DNA of 64,000 nt from Eikenella halliae (lineage in GTDB: Bacteria; Pseudomonadota; Gammaproteobacteria; Burkholderiales; Neisseriaceae), in contig NZ_LXSQ01000020.1 in assembly GCF_001648475.1 (NCBI RefSeq), forward strand, positions 124,001-188,000, given 5' to 3'. The first letter of the stretch is position 1, and the number at the start of each line of letters is the position of its first letter. The notes under the pieces were generated by a model, which saw nothing but the letters and a program-made list of their open reading frames with translations, did no database searches and was not told the DNA's origin. Shown here piece after piece: positions 1-7,759 of the stretch. The position numbers and the translations under genes are program-made.

Positions 1-1409
1 TGGATCGCGCCACCAGCGTGTATTTCCCGCGCCGCGTGATTCCCATGCTGCCAGAAAGCCTCTCCAACGGCATTTGCTCGCTCAATCCCGATGTGGATCG
101 GTTGTGCATGGTGTGCGACATGGTGTTCACCTACGCCGGCAATCTTAAATCCTACCGTTTCTACCCCGCCGTGATGCGCTCCCATGCCCGCCTCACCTAC
201 ACCCAAGTGTGGGACTGGATTCAAAACGGCAGCGACAACCCGCTCAAGCCGCACATCGACACCCTCTACAAGCTCTATCAAATCCTGCTCAAAAAACGCC
301 GCCAGCGCGGTGCGATGGAGTTTGAAACCACTGAAACCGAGATGATTTTCGACAAGCAGGGCAAAATCAAACGCATCGTGCCCGTGGTGCGCAACGAAGC
401 CCACCGCCTAATTGAAGAATGCATGCTCGCCGCCAACGTGTGTGCCGCCGAATTCCTGCTGAAACATCAGCATCCCGCCTTATTCCGCAACCACGCCGGC
501 CCCACGCCGGAAAAACTCGCCACCCTGCGCGAGCAGCTCGGCCTGCTCGGCCTCAGCCTCGGCGGCGGCGACAAACCCACCCCACTGGATTACGCCGCGC
601 TCTTCGCCCAAACTGCCGATCGCCCCGACCGTGAGTTGATTCAAGTGATGCTCCTGCGTTCCATGCAGCAGGCCGTGTACGAGCCGGAAAACAGCGGCCA
701 CTTCGGCCTTGCCTATCCCGCCTACACCCACTTCACCTCCCCGATCCGCCGCTATCCCGACCTCCTCGTACACCGAGCCATCAAAGCCGTGCTTTCAGGT
801 AGCCGCTACAACCCCGCCGAAAACTGGAGCGCACTGGGCACCCACAGCTCTCAATGCGAACGCCGTGCCGACGAAGCCAGCCGCGACGTGGAAAACTGGC
901 TCAAAACCTACTACATGCAGGACAAAGTGGGCGAAGTATTCAGCGGCACAGTCAGCGGCATGGCCGGCTTCGGCCTGTTCGTTACCCTCGACGACATCCA
1001 CATCGAAGGCCTCGTCCACATCAGCGAATTGGGCGAAGACTACTTCAACTACCGTGCCGAAACCATGAGCATCGAAGGCGAACGCAGCGGCCTCCGTTTC
1101 AGCATGGGCGACAAGGTTGTGGTTCAGGTAGCCCGTGCCGACTTGGATACCCGTAAAATCGACCTTATGCTCATCAGCGGCGGCAGCCTGCCCGGCAAAG
1201 GCAAAAAACCTGCCGCCAAAGGAAAAACCGCCACAGCAAAAGGAAGAGCCCGCGGCCAAGCCCCGACCGGCAAACCTGCCGCCAAAAGCAAGGCCAAAGC
1301 TCCCGCTGCTCCGGCTAAGAAAACCCGCAGCCGCAAAAACAGCCAGCCGGCTCAGGCCACCCGGCCCAAAGCCAAACGCAAGCCCCGCACCCGCAAAAAA
1401 AGCGGCTGA
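1..1409 (+). CDS. rnr: Ribonuclease R, 3' part (5' end outside window)
   Basis: This is the C-terminal two thirds of RNase R, the processive 3'-5' exoribonuclease that degrades structured RNA. The reading frame is open from the first base of the window, so the start lies upstream. Visible parts are the end of the RNB catalytic domain (including YFPRRVIPMLPE, and HFTSPIRRYPDLLVHRA near 730-780) and an S1 RNA-binding domain (VGEVFSGTVSGMAGFGLFV, about 925-990, through to about 1165). A tail of roughly 75 residues follows, made almost entirely of Lys, Arg, Ala and Pro. Basic tails are normal for RNase R, but this one is long. Two near-DUS copies are translated within the gene (around 795-808 and 1121-1133). 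An inverted DUS pair follows the stop. Identification is secure; only the missing 5' end is unknown. Confidence 0.95.
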   Translation, partial: DRATSVYFPRRVIPMLPESLSNGICSLNPDVDRLCMVCDMVFTYAGNLKSYRFYPAVMRSHARLTYTQVWDWIQNGSDNPLKPHIDTLYKLYQILLKKRRQRGAMEFETTETEMIFDKQGKIKRIVPVVRNEAHRLIEECMLAANVCAAEFLLKHQHPALFRNHAGPTPEKLATLREQLGLLGLSLGGGDKPTPLDYAALFAQTADRPDRELIQVMLLRSMQQAVYEPENSGHFGLAYPAYTHFTSPIRRYPDLLVHRAIKAVLSGSRYNPAENWSALGTHSSQCERRADEASRDVENWLKTYYMQDKVGEVFSGTVSGMAGFGLFVTLDDIHIEGLVHISELGEDYFNYRAETMSIEGERSGLRFSMGDKVVVQVARADLDTRKIDLMLISGGSLPGKGKKPAAKGKTATAKGRARGQAPTGKPAAKSKAKAPAAPAKKTRSRKNSQPAQATRPKAKRKPRTRKKSG

Positions 1410-1438
1410 ACTCCGAAGGAGGCTACCTGAAAATAAAC

Positions 1439-1476
1439 AGGCTACCTGAAAACGGATTTCCACTTTCAGGTAGCCT
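1439..1476. terminator. Inverted DUS pair after rnr
   Basis: AGGCTACCTGAA at 1439-1450 faces TTCAGGTAGCCT at 1465-1476, giving a 12-bp stem with a 14-nt loop about 30 nt after the rnr stop. A further direct DUS lies at 1420-1431. Inverted DUS pairs acting as terminators are well known in Neisseriaceae; termination here is inferred. Confidence 0.7.
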
Positions 1477-1487
1477 GTTCGGTTGAG

Positions 1488-1589
1488 ATAGTGAATTAAC
1501 AAAAATCAGGACAAGGCGCCGAACCGCAGACAGTACACACGTTACGGCAAGGCGAGCTAACGCTGTACTGGTTTTTGTTAATTCACTAT
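1488..1589 (+). mobile_element. Correia-like miniature element, copy A
   Basis: A short element with inverted ends (ATAGTGAATTAAC and GTTAATTCACTAT) and no coding capacity. The interior has the order ATCAGGACAAGGC, CCGCAGACAGTAC, TACGGCAAGGCGAG, CGCTGTACTGG, which matches my memory of the conserved parts of the Neisseria Correia (CREE/NEMIS) repeat. At about 102 bp it corresponds to the short class of that family. The left TA is changed to GA. It lies between the convergent genes rnr and efeB. Confidence 0.85.
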
Positions 1590-1631
1590 ATAGCAAGCCA
1601 ACAGAACTTTTGATGCGAGGTGGTGAGAGCA

Positions 1632-1668
1632 GGCAGACAGAAGTACGGCAAGGCAAACCAATACTGTA
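1632..1668 (+). repeat. Decayed fragment of a Correia-like element
   Basis: The stretch GCAGACAGAAGTACGGCAAGGC followed by AAACCAATACTGTAG resembles the middle of the intact copies but has lost both terminal repeats. It sits between copies A and B, so this gap seems to have received elements more than once. Confidence 0.5.
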
Positions 1669-1669
1669 G

Positions 1670-1775
1670 TATAGTGGATTAAAATCGCAATGATACGGCG
1701 TTGGCTCGCCTTGACGTACTACCTGTACGCCTTGCGGCTCGCCGTCTTGTCTCATTTTTATTTTAATCCACTATA
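1670..1775 (-). mobile_element. Correia-like miniature element, copy B (divergent)
   Basis: Perfect terminal TATAGTGGATTAAAAT and ATTTTAATCCACTATA enclose about 75 bp. The interior keeps GCGTTGGCTCGCCTTG and GCGGCTCGCCGTCTTGTCT but differs elsewhere from the other copies. Relative to copy A it is inverted. The TATAGTGG end is the classical Neisseria form. Confidence 0.8.
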
Positions 1776-1824
1776 AGAGTTAATTTGGTCTGCTTGAGAT
1801 GAAGCATTACTTCAGCGAGTCGAA

Positions 1825-1882
1825 GCTACCTGAAAAATGAAACCCGTTTGCACAAGCAGACGGGTTTCATTTTTCAGGTAGC
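1825..1882. terminator. Extended DUS hairpin downstream of efeB
   Basis: A long nearly perfect hairpin. The left arm starts GCTACCTGAAAAATG at 1825 and runs through AAACCCGT; the right arm mirrors it and ends in TTTTTCAGGTAGC at 1882. The stem is about 23-25 bp, about twice that of an ordinary DUS pair, with a short ACAA-type loop. It lies about 110 bp beyond the efeB stop and is the likely terminator of the efe operon. Confidence 0.75.
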
Positions 1883-1993
1883 CTCAAATATTAGTGGCAT
1901 ATCAAATTGCGGGCGGCTCATCCGCTTTCTTGCATCGCTGTAAGCCGGGCTCAAGCCAACATCTTTTTGAGGACAAGCTATCCGTACCTTCAA

Positions 1994-3289
1994 TCACGCC
2001 AGCACATTGGCCAGCAGGCCCTGCCCGAGGTAGCCGCCCTGTTCCGCGCCGGGCAGGGTGAAGAAATAGCCGCCGCCGAAGGGACTGATGTATTCCTCCA
2101 AAGGTTCGAAGTCGAGTAGTTTCTGCACGAAGATGAAGCCGTCGTCGAGGTTGGCCTGGTAGCAGATAAAGATCAGACCGACATCGAGCTGGCCGGATTT
2201 GGCTAGGCCGCGCGAATAGTCGAAGGGGCGGCGATAGAGCAGGTGGCGCTTCATGAATTCGGGATCACGGGTATTGGCGAGCCGCATATGGCTGTCGGTG
2301 GGAAGGGTTTTGCCTTCGGGGTCGGAGGCGTAGTTGGGAATATCGCCTTCGTTTTTCATGCCCAGCGGGGCGCCGCTGTATTTTTCGCGGCCGAAGATGG
2401 TTTGCTGCTCTTGCAGCGGGGTTCTGTCCCAAAACTCTACGAAATGGCGGATGAGGCGCACGGCTTGGTAGCTGCCGTTTTTGGCCCAGGCCGGTTCGTC
2501 TTTGCTGTTTTCGGCCACGCCGCTCCACAATACGGCATCGGCGGTTTCGGGCTTGGACACATCTGGATTGCCGGAGCCGTCACGGAAACCAAACAGGTTG
2601 CGGGCGGCCAGCGCGCCGGGCTCGGCTTTGGGCAGGAAGCCGTCGATGCTCCAGCGGATAACGGCAAATTGGGCGGTGTTTTTAATCAGGTCGCGCAGGG
2701 CGTTTTGGCAGGTTTCGGGGCTGAAGGCGCAGATTTGGATGCTGATGTCGCCGTCGCACCATTCGCGTTGCAATTTGTCGTTGGGGAAGTCTTTCATTTC
2801 CTGCAGATGCTTGGGCTTGTGCGGGGCGAGGCCGAAACGTTCGTCAAACAGGCTGTTGCCCACGCTGAGCGTGATGGTGAGGCCGTCGGGTTTGATGACT
2901 TTGCCGAGGATGCCGCTGCCCTGCGGGGGGAGTTTGGGGTCGCCGTCTTGCAATTCGCCGCCTTTGGTAAGGAAATCGGCGCGGGCGGTGATGGCGCGGA
3001 AGAGGTGTTCTAGCTCTTTGGGGGTTTTGGCCAGCACGTCGAATGCGGCCATGATGGCAAATTGCTGGTGGGGCGTGGTGATGCCGGCTTGGTGCGTGCC
3101 GTAGAAAGGGAAGCTTTGATCGGAATGGTGCTCGGCGCTGCTGCCGCTGTTTTGTGCTGCGCTGCCTTCGGCACTTTGATCTTTGCTGTTCAGGCCGCAA
3201 GCGGCCAGCCCGGCGGCAGCGGCGCCAACGGCGAGGCCTTTGAAGAGATTGCGTTTGGACGGGGATTGGGGGTGTTCGTTGTGGCTCAT
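1994..3289 (-). CDS. efeB: EfeB, DyP-type heme peroxidase of the iron-uptake operon
   Basis: Predicted deferrochelatase/peroxidase, 431 aa, the periplasmic heme enzyme of EfeUOB. DyP hallmarks are GFRDGSGNP (about residues 234-242), WDRTPLQEQQTIFGR and DSHMRLAN, whose His is the expected axial heme ligand. The N-terminus SKRNLFKGLAVG resembles a KR-type Tat signal and runs into LAAC, so the protein may be a Tat-exported lipoprotein. The start is preceded by AGGAG. It is the last gene of the minus-strand order efeU-efeO-efeB; the 143-bp gap from efeO carries a DUS pair that could reduce read-through. Family assignment is firm. The exact substrate (iron oxidation versus heme iron release) is debated for the family. 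Confidence 0.95.
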   Translation of the reverse strand: MSHNEHPQSPSKRNLFKGLAVGAAAAGLAACGLNSKDQSAEGSAAQNSGSSAEHHSDQSFPFYGTHQAGITTPHQQFAIMAAFDVLAKTPKELEHLFRAITARADFLTKGGELQDGDPKLPPQGSGILGKVIKPDGLTITLSVGNSLFDERFGLAPHKPKHLQEMKDFPNDKLQREWCDGDISIQICAFSPETCQNALRDLIKNTAQFAVIRWSIDGFLPKAEPGALAARNLFGFRDGSGNPDVSKPETADAVLWSGVAENSKDEPAWAKNGSYQAVRLIRHFVEFWDRTPLQEQQTIFGREKYSGAPLGMKNEGDIPNYASDPEGKTLPTDSHMRLANTRDPEFMKRHLLYRRPFDYSRGLAKSGQLDVGLIFICYQANLDDGFIFVQKLLDFEPLEEYISPFGGGYFFTLPGAEQGGYLGQGLLANVLA

Positions 3290-3359
3290 GTTTTTCTCCT
3301 GCCGGGAGTAGGGATAGATTGCTTGGCGATATGCGCTGTTTTGATGAGTGATTAAATTT

Positions 3360-3394
3360 TCAGGTAGCCTCTATGCAAATACAGGCTACCTGAA
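3360..3394. terminator. DUS pair between efeO and efeB
   Basis: TTCAGGTAGCCT and AGGCTACCTGAA face each other in the efeO-efeB gap with about 11 nt between them. The hairpin lies within the operon, so it may only attenuate expression of efeB. Confidence 0.55.
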
Positions 3395-3432
3395 ATCTTT
3401 CATCCACCTCAATCAAACACGGTGGCTTGCAT

Positions 3433-4626
3433 TTAGTTCAAACCGAGAATGCCGCGCAGTTTGGCCAAATCTTCGGCCAGGGCGTTCACCGGTGCCTGCA
3501 GGTTTTTACGGTCGGTTTCGCTGAGTTTGTCGTAGGGCTGGAAGCCTTTCTCGGTGCGGTATTTGGCGAGAATGTCGGTTACCTGTTTGAAGTTGGCATC
3601 GGTTTTATCCAACAGGGCTTGGTCTTTCTCGGCAATCATCGGGCGGAACAGCTCGACAATCTTCTGCGCACCCTCTACGTTGGCTTGGAAATCGCTCAGG
3701 TCGGTACGGCTGTAGCGGTCTTCCTCACCGGTAATCTTGCTGCCGGCCACTTCTTCGATCAGCGCGGCGGCACCGCCCACCACTTTGCTCGGCGGGAAGG
3801 TGAGGATGTCGATTTCCTGTTTCAGCTTCTGTACGTCGGCCAGGAGTTTGTCGGCCACGGGCTCCATGCCCTTGGTGGTATTGAGTACCCACAAAGAATG
3901 CTCGATGCGGTGGAAGCCGCCGAAGCCTTCGTCTTTCTCTCCGAGCTTGAAGTCGTCGGCGCGGGAGTCGATGGCGGGGTCGAGCTCGTTAAACAGCTCG
4001 GCAATCGGCTCGATGCGCTCGTAGTGGGTGCGTACGTCGGCAAACATGGCTTTGGCATCTTCGGTGCGGCCGGCCTTCACGGCTTCTACGAAAGCCGTGG
4101 TTTTGGTCACCAGCTGGGCGGCTTCGTTTTGCACGTAAACTTTATAGTCGGCCAAAGGTTTGGCCAGTTTTTCCATATTGGCTTCACCGGCCACTTCTTT
4201 GAAGCCGCTGTCGGTTACCACCAGCTTACCGCGCGGGTTGTTCAACAGGCCGCAGGTCATTTCGTATTCGCCAGGTAGCAGGGTGACGGTCATTTTGTCG
4301 CTCAGGCTGGGGGCGATGTTTTCACGCTCGTCCACCACCATCACGCCCTTGAGGATTTCCCACTCCAGCTTGCGGGTGCTGTTGTTTTTGATGTTGAACA
4401 CCACCTGGCCGCTGGGCACGGTAAGCTCCATCGGATCGCAGGCGTGGTCGTTGACTGCAATATTGAAGCTGCCGTCGGCATTGGCAGTGGCGGCTGCGCC
4501 GGAAGCGGCAGAAGCACTGGAAGCGCCGGAGGCGGGTGCGGCGGGCTGTTCGGCGGCCGGCGGTTGGCAAGCTGCCAAGCCAAAGGCGGCCAATACGGCC
4601 AAGGCGGTAATATTCAGTTTCTTCAT
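3433..4626 (-). CDS. efeO: EfeO, periplasmic iron-binding lipoprotein (cupredoxin plus M75)
   Basis: A 397-aa iron-uptake protein that hands iron to the EfeU permease. The N-terminus is a lipoprotein signal ending LAAC. An Ala/Pro/Ser-rich linker leads to a cupredoxin-like domain (about 52-140, with NDHACDPMELTVPSGQVVF). The rest is the helical M75/imelysin-like domain, recognisable by HRIEH (the HxxE metal motif) and FPPSKVVGGAAALIEEVAGSK. AAGG precedes the ATG. The gene is 25 bp downstream of efeU and surely cotranscribed. Two-domain EfeO is the standard enterobacterial form. Confidence 0.95.
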   Translation of the reverse strand: MKKLNITALAVLAAFGLAACQPPAAEQPAAPASGASSASAASGAAATANADGSFNIAVNDHACDPMELTVPSGQVVFNIKNNSTRKLEWEILKGVMVVDERENIAPSLSDKMTVTLLPGEYEMTCGLLNNPRGKLVVTDSGFKEVAGEANMEKLAKPLADYKVYVQNEAAQLVTKTTAFVEAVKAGRTEDAKAMFADVRTHYERIEPIAELFNELDPAIDSRADDFKLGEKDEGFGGFHRIEHSLWVLNTTKGMEPVADKLLADVQKLKQEIDILTFPPSKVVGGAAALIEEVAGSKITGEEDRYSRTDLSDFQANVEGAQKIVELFRPMIAEKDQALLDKTDANFKQVTDILAKYRTEKGFQPYDKLSETDRKNLQAPVNALAEDLAKLRGILGLN

Positions 4627-4651
4627 AATTTAACCTTTCAGATGCAAAAAA

Positions 4652-5506
4652 CTAGCTGGTTTGGGAAGGTGCGGCAACCGGTTTGCTGCCGCGCAAAAAT
4701 AAAAACAACACGGGAATCAGATAAGCGAAATAAAGAATAAAATCAGACAATACCGGATGGTCGGTGTAGCCGAAGAAACCGCCGAGCAGCACGCCCAGCG
4801 GGCTGTCTTCATGCAAAACGTGCGACCAATCCAGTGGCGTGTGCGAAGACCAATCAAACGGATTCACCTGCCATACATTCCACACGCCAGCCTCATGCAG
4901 CGCGCGGAACGCGCCGGAAGTGAGGCCTGCGGCCACAAAAATCAGGAAAACGCCCGTCCAGCGGAAAAAACGCGCCAGGTTGATGCGCACCCCGCCCTGA
5001 TAAATCAGCCAGCCCACCACGGCCGAAGCGGCCAGCCCCAATACTGCGCCCAGCGGCATGGCCGCGGTGGGGCTTTGGTTGAACACCGCCAGCAGGAAAA
5101 ACACGCTCTCCATGCCTTCGCGCGCCACCGCCAAAAAGGCCATGCCCACCAGCGCCCAGCCATGCCCGTTGCCGCGGTTGAGCGCATCGCTCACCGACTG
5201 CTGCAAATGCTGCTTTATCGACTTGGCCGCCTTCTGCATCCACAGCACCATATAAGTGAGCATCGCCACGGCCACCAAGCCGATTACGCCCACCACAAAT
5301 TCCTGCTGCTTCTGCGGAATCTCGCCGGTTTTCTTATAAATAAACCAACCGGCAGACAGGCACATCGCCGCCGCCAGCACCACGCCGAGCCATACTTTCG
5401 GCATCATATGCCGATAGCCGCCCTGTTTCAAAAAGCCGGCCACAATGCCCACAATCAAGGCTGCCTCGATGCCCTCGCGCAGCATAATCAAAAAAGCAAT
5501 CAGCAT
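4652..5506 (-). CDS. efeU: EfeU, FTR1-type high-affinity iron permease
   Basis: A 284-aa inner-membrane protein with about seven hydrophobic helices. It carries both FTR1 iron-binding motifs of the REGxE type, REGIE at residues 10-14 and REGME at 129-133. It imports iron oxidised or delivered by EfeB and EfeO. AAGGA precedes the start. It is the first gene of efeUOB. Unlike the E. coli K-12 efeU, which is frameshifted, this reading frame is intact. Confidence 0.95.
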   Translation of the reverse strand: MLIAFLIMLREGIEAALIVGIVAGFLKQGGYRHMMPKVWLGVVLAAAMCLSAGWFIYKKTGEIPQKQQEFVVGVIGLVAVAMLTYMVLWMQKAAKSIKQHLQQSVSDALNRGNGHGWALVGMAFLAVAREGMESVFFLLAVFNQSPTAAMPLGAVLGLAASAVVGWLIYQGGVRINLARFFRWTGVFLIFVAAGLTSGAFRALHEAGVWNVWQVNPFDWSSHTPLDWSHVLHEDSPLGVLLGGFFGYTDHPVLSDFILYFAYLIPVLFLFLRGSKPVAAPSQTS

Positions 5507-5544
5507 CGCCGACTGTTCCTTTACAAAAATTCATATCGGGGCGG

Positions 5545-5573
5545 ATTATGCCTTGCAGACATGCAAAATGCAA
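5545..5573 (-). promoter_or_regulatory. Probable efeU promoter
   Basis: On the minus strand TTGCAT (5568-5573) is followed after 17 nt by CATAAT (5545-5550), about 40 nt before the efeU start. The AT-rich stretch at 5574-5610 might hold a Fur site, but I could not align a convincing box. Confidence 0.55.
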
Positions 5574-5654
5574 ACAATTTCTAATTAGATTAGATAAGTG
5601 TTAATTGGCAGAACAACTGATTGATTGGTAGGGGAGTTAAGCTGTAAGAATATT

Positions 5655-5758
5655 TATAGTGAATTAACAAAAACCAGTACAGCGTTGGCTCGCCTTGCCG
5701 TAACGTGTGTACTGTCTTCGGCTCGCCGCCTTGTCCTGATTTTTGTTAATTCACTATA
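5655..5758 (-). mobile_element. Correia-like miniature element, copy C
   Basis: Ends TATAGTGAATTAACAAAAA and TTTTTGTTAATTCACTATA form a long perfect inverted repeat. The interior holds ACAGCGTTGGCTCGCCTTGCC and GCGGCGAGCC in reverse order to copy D. Length is 104 bp. It lies between efeU (leftward, starting at 5506) and the ubiE terminator, upstream of the efe promoter. Confidence 0.88.
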
Positions 5759-5786
5759 TTCACAGGCTGGAGGCATCGTGAAGGAA

Positions 5787-5823
5787 AGGCTACCTGAAAA
5801 CATTGTCCGTTTTCAGGTAGCCT
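5787..5823. terminator. Inverted DUS pair after ubiE
   Basis: AGGCTACCTGAA (5787-5798) and TTCAGGTAGCCT (5812-5823) form a hairpin about 130 bp downstream of the ubiE stop on the minus strand. I see no gene between 5824 and 5953. Confidence 0.65.
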
Positions 5824-5953
5824 TGTATGCGGATTAAGATTGAGTATGCGGCTGCACCGGCCAGCCCCATTGTGCCAGCTGCACCGTTTGCGGCCTGCCG
5901 TTTCGTTCCTTTCCTACATCTGATCCGCTGTATTTGCAGCTTACCGCCAACCG

Positions 5954-6691
5954 TTAGAATTTCACGCCTTTGTGCAGGGCGACGATGCCGGCGCTCATAT
6001 TGTGGTAGTCCACGCTGTCGAAACCGGCATCGAGCATCATTTGCTTGAGGGTTTCCTGATCGGGATGCATGCGGATGGATTCGGCCAGGTATTGATAGCT
6101 GTCGGCATCTTTGGCGATGAGTTTGCCCATCAGCGGCAGGAGTTTGAAGGAATAGAGGTCGTAGGCCGGAGCAAGCGGCTTGGCCACTTTGGAAAATTCC
6201 AATACCAAGAGTGTGCCGCCGGGTTTGAGCACGCGGTGCATTTCTTTGAGGGCGGCGTCTTTGTGCGTCATGTTGCGCAGGCCGAAGGATACGGAAACGA
6301 GGTCGAAATAGTTATCCGGGAAGGGCAGTTTTTCGGCGTCGCATACGGCCACGGGCAAGAGCAGGCCTTCGTTGAGCAGGCGGTCGCGCCCCACGCCGAG
6401 CATGGAGGAGTTAATGTCGGTGAGCCAGACTTCGCCGTCTTTGCCCACGCGTTTGGCCCAGCCGCGCGAGAGGTCGCCCGTGCCGCCGGCGATATCGAGC
6501 ACTTTGCCGCCTTTGGGCACGCGGGCGGTGGTGATGGTGAAGTGTTTCCATACGCGGTGCAGGCCGCCGGACATCACGTCGTTCATGATGTCGTATTTTT
6601 GGGCAACGGAGTGGAATACTTCGGCCACTTTGGCGGCTTTTTCGCTTTCGTTTACGGTACGGTAGCCGAAATGGGTTTGTTTGTCGGTCAT
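5954..6691 (-). CDS. ubiE: UbiE, ubiquinone/menaquinone C-methyltransferase
   Basis: A 245-aa SAM-dependent methyltransferase (E. coli UbiE is 251 aa) for the C-methylation step of quinone biosynthesis. Motif I is VLDIAGGTGDLSRGWA; the family signatures SFGLRNMTHKDAALKEMHRV and DSVDYHNMSAGIVALHKG are both present. It is the last gene of a minus-strand group with the DUF971 gene and two lipoproteins, 30 bp after the previous stop. It is membrane-associated in function and supports the petABC-containing respiratory chain. Confidence 0.96.
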   Translation of the reverse strand: MTDKQTHFGYRTVNESEKAAKVAEVFHSVAQKYDIMNDVMSGGLHRVWKHFTITTARVPKGGKVLDIAGGTGDLSRGWAKRVGKDGEVWLTDINSSMLGVGRDRLLNEGLLLPVAVCDAEKLPFPDNYFDLVSVSFGLRNMTHKDAALKEMHRVLKPGGTLLVLEFSKVAKPLAPAYDLYSFKLLPLMGKLIAKDADSYQYLAESIRMHPDQETLKQMMLDAGFDSVDYHNMSAGIVALHKGVKF

Positions 6692-6721
6692 TGTGGTGCT
6701 TTCAGGTAGCCTTTGGGCGGG

Positions 6722-7078
6722 TTACATCAGGTTTTGGTTGGCGGCGCAGCTTTGCAGGCCGACAACCAATTTTTGGAAGATTTCTTGGTTTTGATCGTTG
6801 GGGGACAGGCCTGCCCGCACTAGGTCGCGTTTCCATTTTGCGCGGTCGGTGTATTGGGCGGAAGCGGTGTCGTAGGCGCAGTGGCACAGTTTGGTGGCTT
6901 CTTCCTGGCTTAGCGGGCGTTTGAAGGATTCCGGTTTGAGCGCGCCTTTAACGCAACCTTCGATAAAGCCGTCTTTGGCTTCTTGTTCGGTTACGTTGCC
7001 GGCGGCTTTGTCGGCGATAAAGTCGCAGCCGGCAAGCAGCAGGATGGCGGCGGCGAGAAGGACGGGTTTGGTTGCCAT
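6722..7078 (-). CDS. Small four-Cys lipoprotein, single repeat domain
   Basis: A 118-aa predicted lipoprotein (signal ending LLAGC). The mature part is one copy of a domain that occurs twice in the neighbouring upstream gene: FIEGC, then ATKLCHCAYD, then Y-T-D-R-A-K-W-K-R-D-L, then a final Cys in LQSCAA. The pattern of four cysteines (one, then a C-x-C pair, then one) suggests disulfides or metal binding in the periplasm. I do not recognise the family and infer no function. A DUS (7083-7094) lies just upstream of the start. It is very likely cotranscribed with ubiE. Confidence 0.8.
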   Translation of the reverse strand: MATKPVLLAAAILLLAGCDFIADKAAGNVTEQEAKDGFIEGCVKGALKPESFKRPLSQEEATKLCHCAYDTASAQYTDRAKWKRDLVRAGLSPNDQNQEIFQKLVVGLQSCAANQNLM

Positions 7079-7102
7079 ATTTTTCAGGTAGCCTTTTAAG
7101 GG

Positions 7103-7759
7103 TTAGTGTTGCGTTTTTTGGGAGGAGTTGAAACAGGCTGATAGGGCGGAGTCGAATTTGGCATCGAGTGCTTCGTCGGCCCGACTGATGCTGTAGCGGA
7201 TAAGGTCTTTTTTCCACTCTTCGGGATTATTATAGGAGGCGGCAATCCGGTCGTGAGTGCAGACGCAGGCCTGGGTGGCGACTTCGTTGGTGCGCTTGCC
7301 TTCAGAAACTTCGATGACAAGCTTGGTGCAGTTTTCGATAAATGTGCTGCGGGCCTGTTGCTCGTCGGTTTGACCGGCAGCACGCTCGATGCAGGCGGCC
7401 ATGGCGGTTTTGAACTTGGCTTCGATTTTGGCGCCTAGCTCTTTGTTGTTTGGGTTGAGGTTGTAGTGGAAAACATCTGCGCTCCAGTCTTTGGGGTTGT
7501 CGTAGGTGGAGGCAGCGCGGTCGTAGGTGCAGCTGCACAGTTTGGTGGCAGTGTCTTTGCTGAGAAGGGCGTTGCCGGATTCGACGCATTTGTCGGTGAA
7601 TACGCTGCGGACTGTTGGCTCGTCTATTTTATCTGAAATATAGCCGGACATTTTCTCGGATGCTTTATCGGTTGTTTTTTCGACTATTTTTTCGCAACCG
7701 GCCAGCAGTAGAACGGAGGCGGCGATAAGGGCGGGGAGGGTGCGGCTTAATGCGGGCAT
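7103..7759 (-). CDS. Lipoprotein with two copies of the four-Cys domain
   Basis: A 218-aa predicted lipoprotein; I placed the start at 7759 because MPALSRTLPALIAASVLLLAGC is a good signal, whereas the longer upstream reading is Arg/Pro-rich. The two mature repeats read FTDKC ... ATKLCSCTYDRAASTY ... W ... AACIE and FIENC ... ATQACVCTHDRIAASY ... W ... SACFN. The gene overlaps the end of the DUF971 gene by 13 bp and lies 24 bp before the single-domain paralogue, so the pair arose by duplication. Function unknown. Confidence 0.8.
   Translation of the reverse strand: MPALSRTLPALIAASVLLLAGCEKIVEKTTDKASEKMSGYISDKIDEPTVRSVFTDKCVESGNALLSKDTATKLCSCTYDRAASTYDNPKDWSADVFHYNLNPNNKELGAKIEAKFKTAMAACIERAAGQTDEQQARSTFIENCTKLVIEVSEGKRTNEVATQACVCTHDRIAASYNNPEEWKKDLIRYSISRADEALDAKFDSALSACFNSSQKTQH

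Noticed and set aside
795..1502. A long minus-strand frame opposite the RNase R gene
   Set aside because: Composition is Gly/Ala/Phe-rich as expected for the antisense of a GC-rich gene; rnr is unambiguous.
3427..4278. A 283-aa plus-strand frame opposite efeO
   Set aside because: No ribosome-binding site, no family; efeO has clear domains and a lipobox on the other strand.
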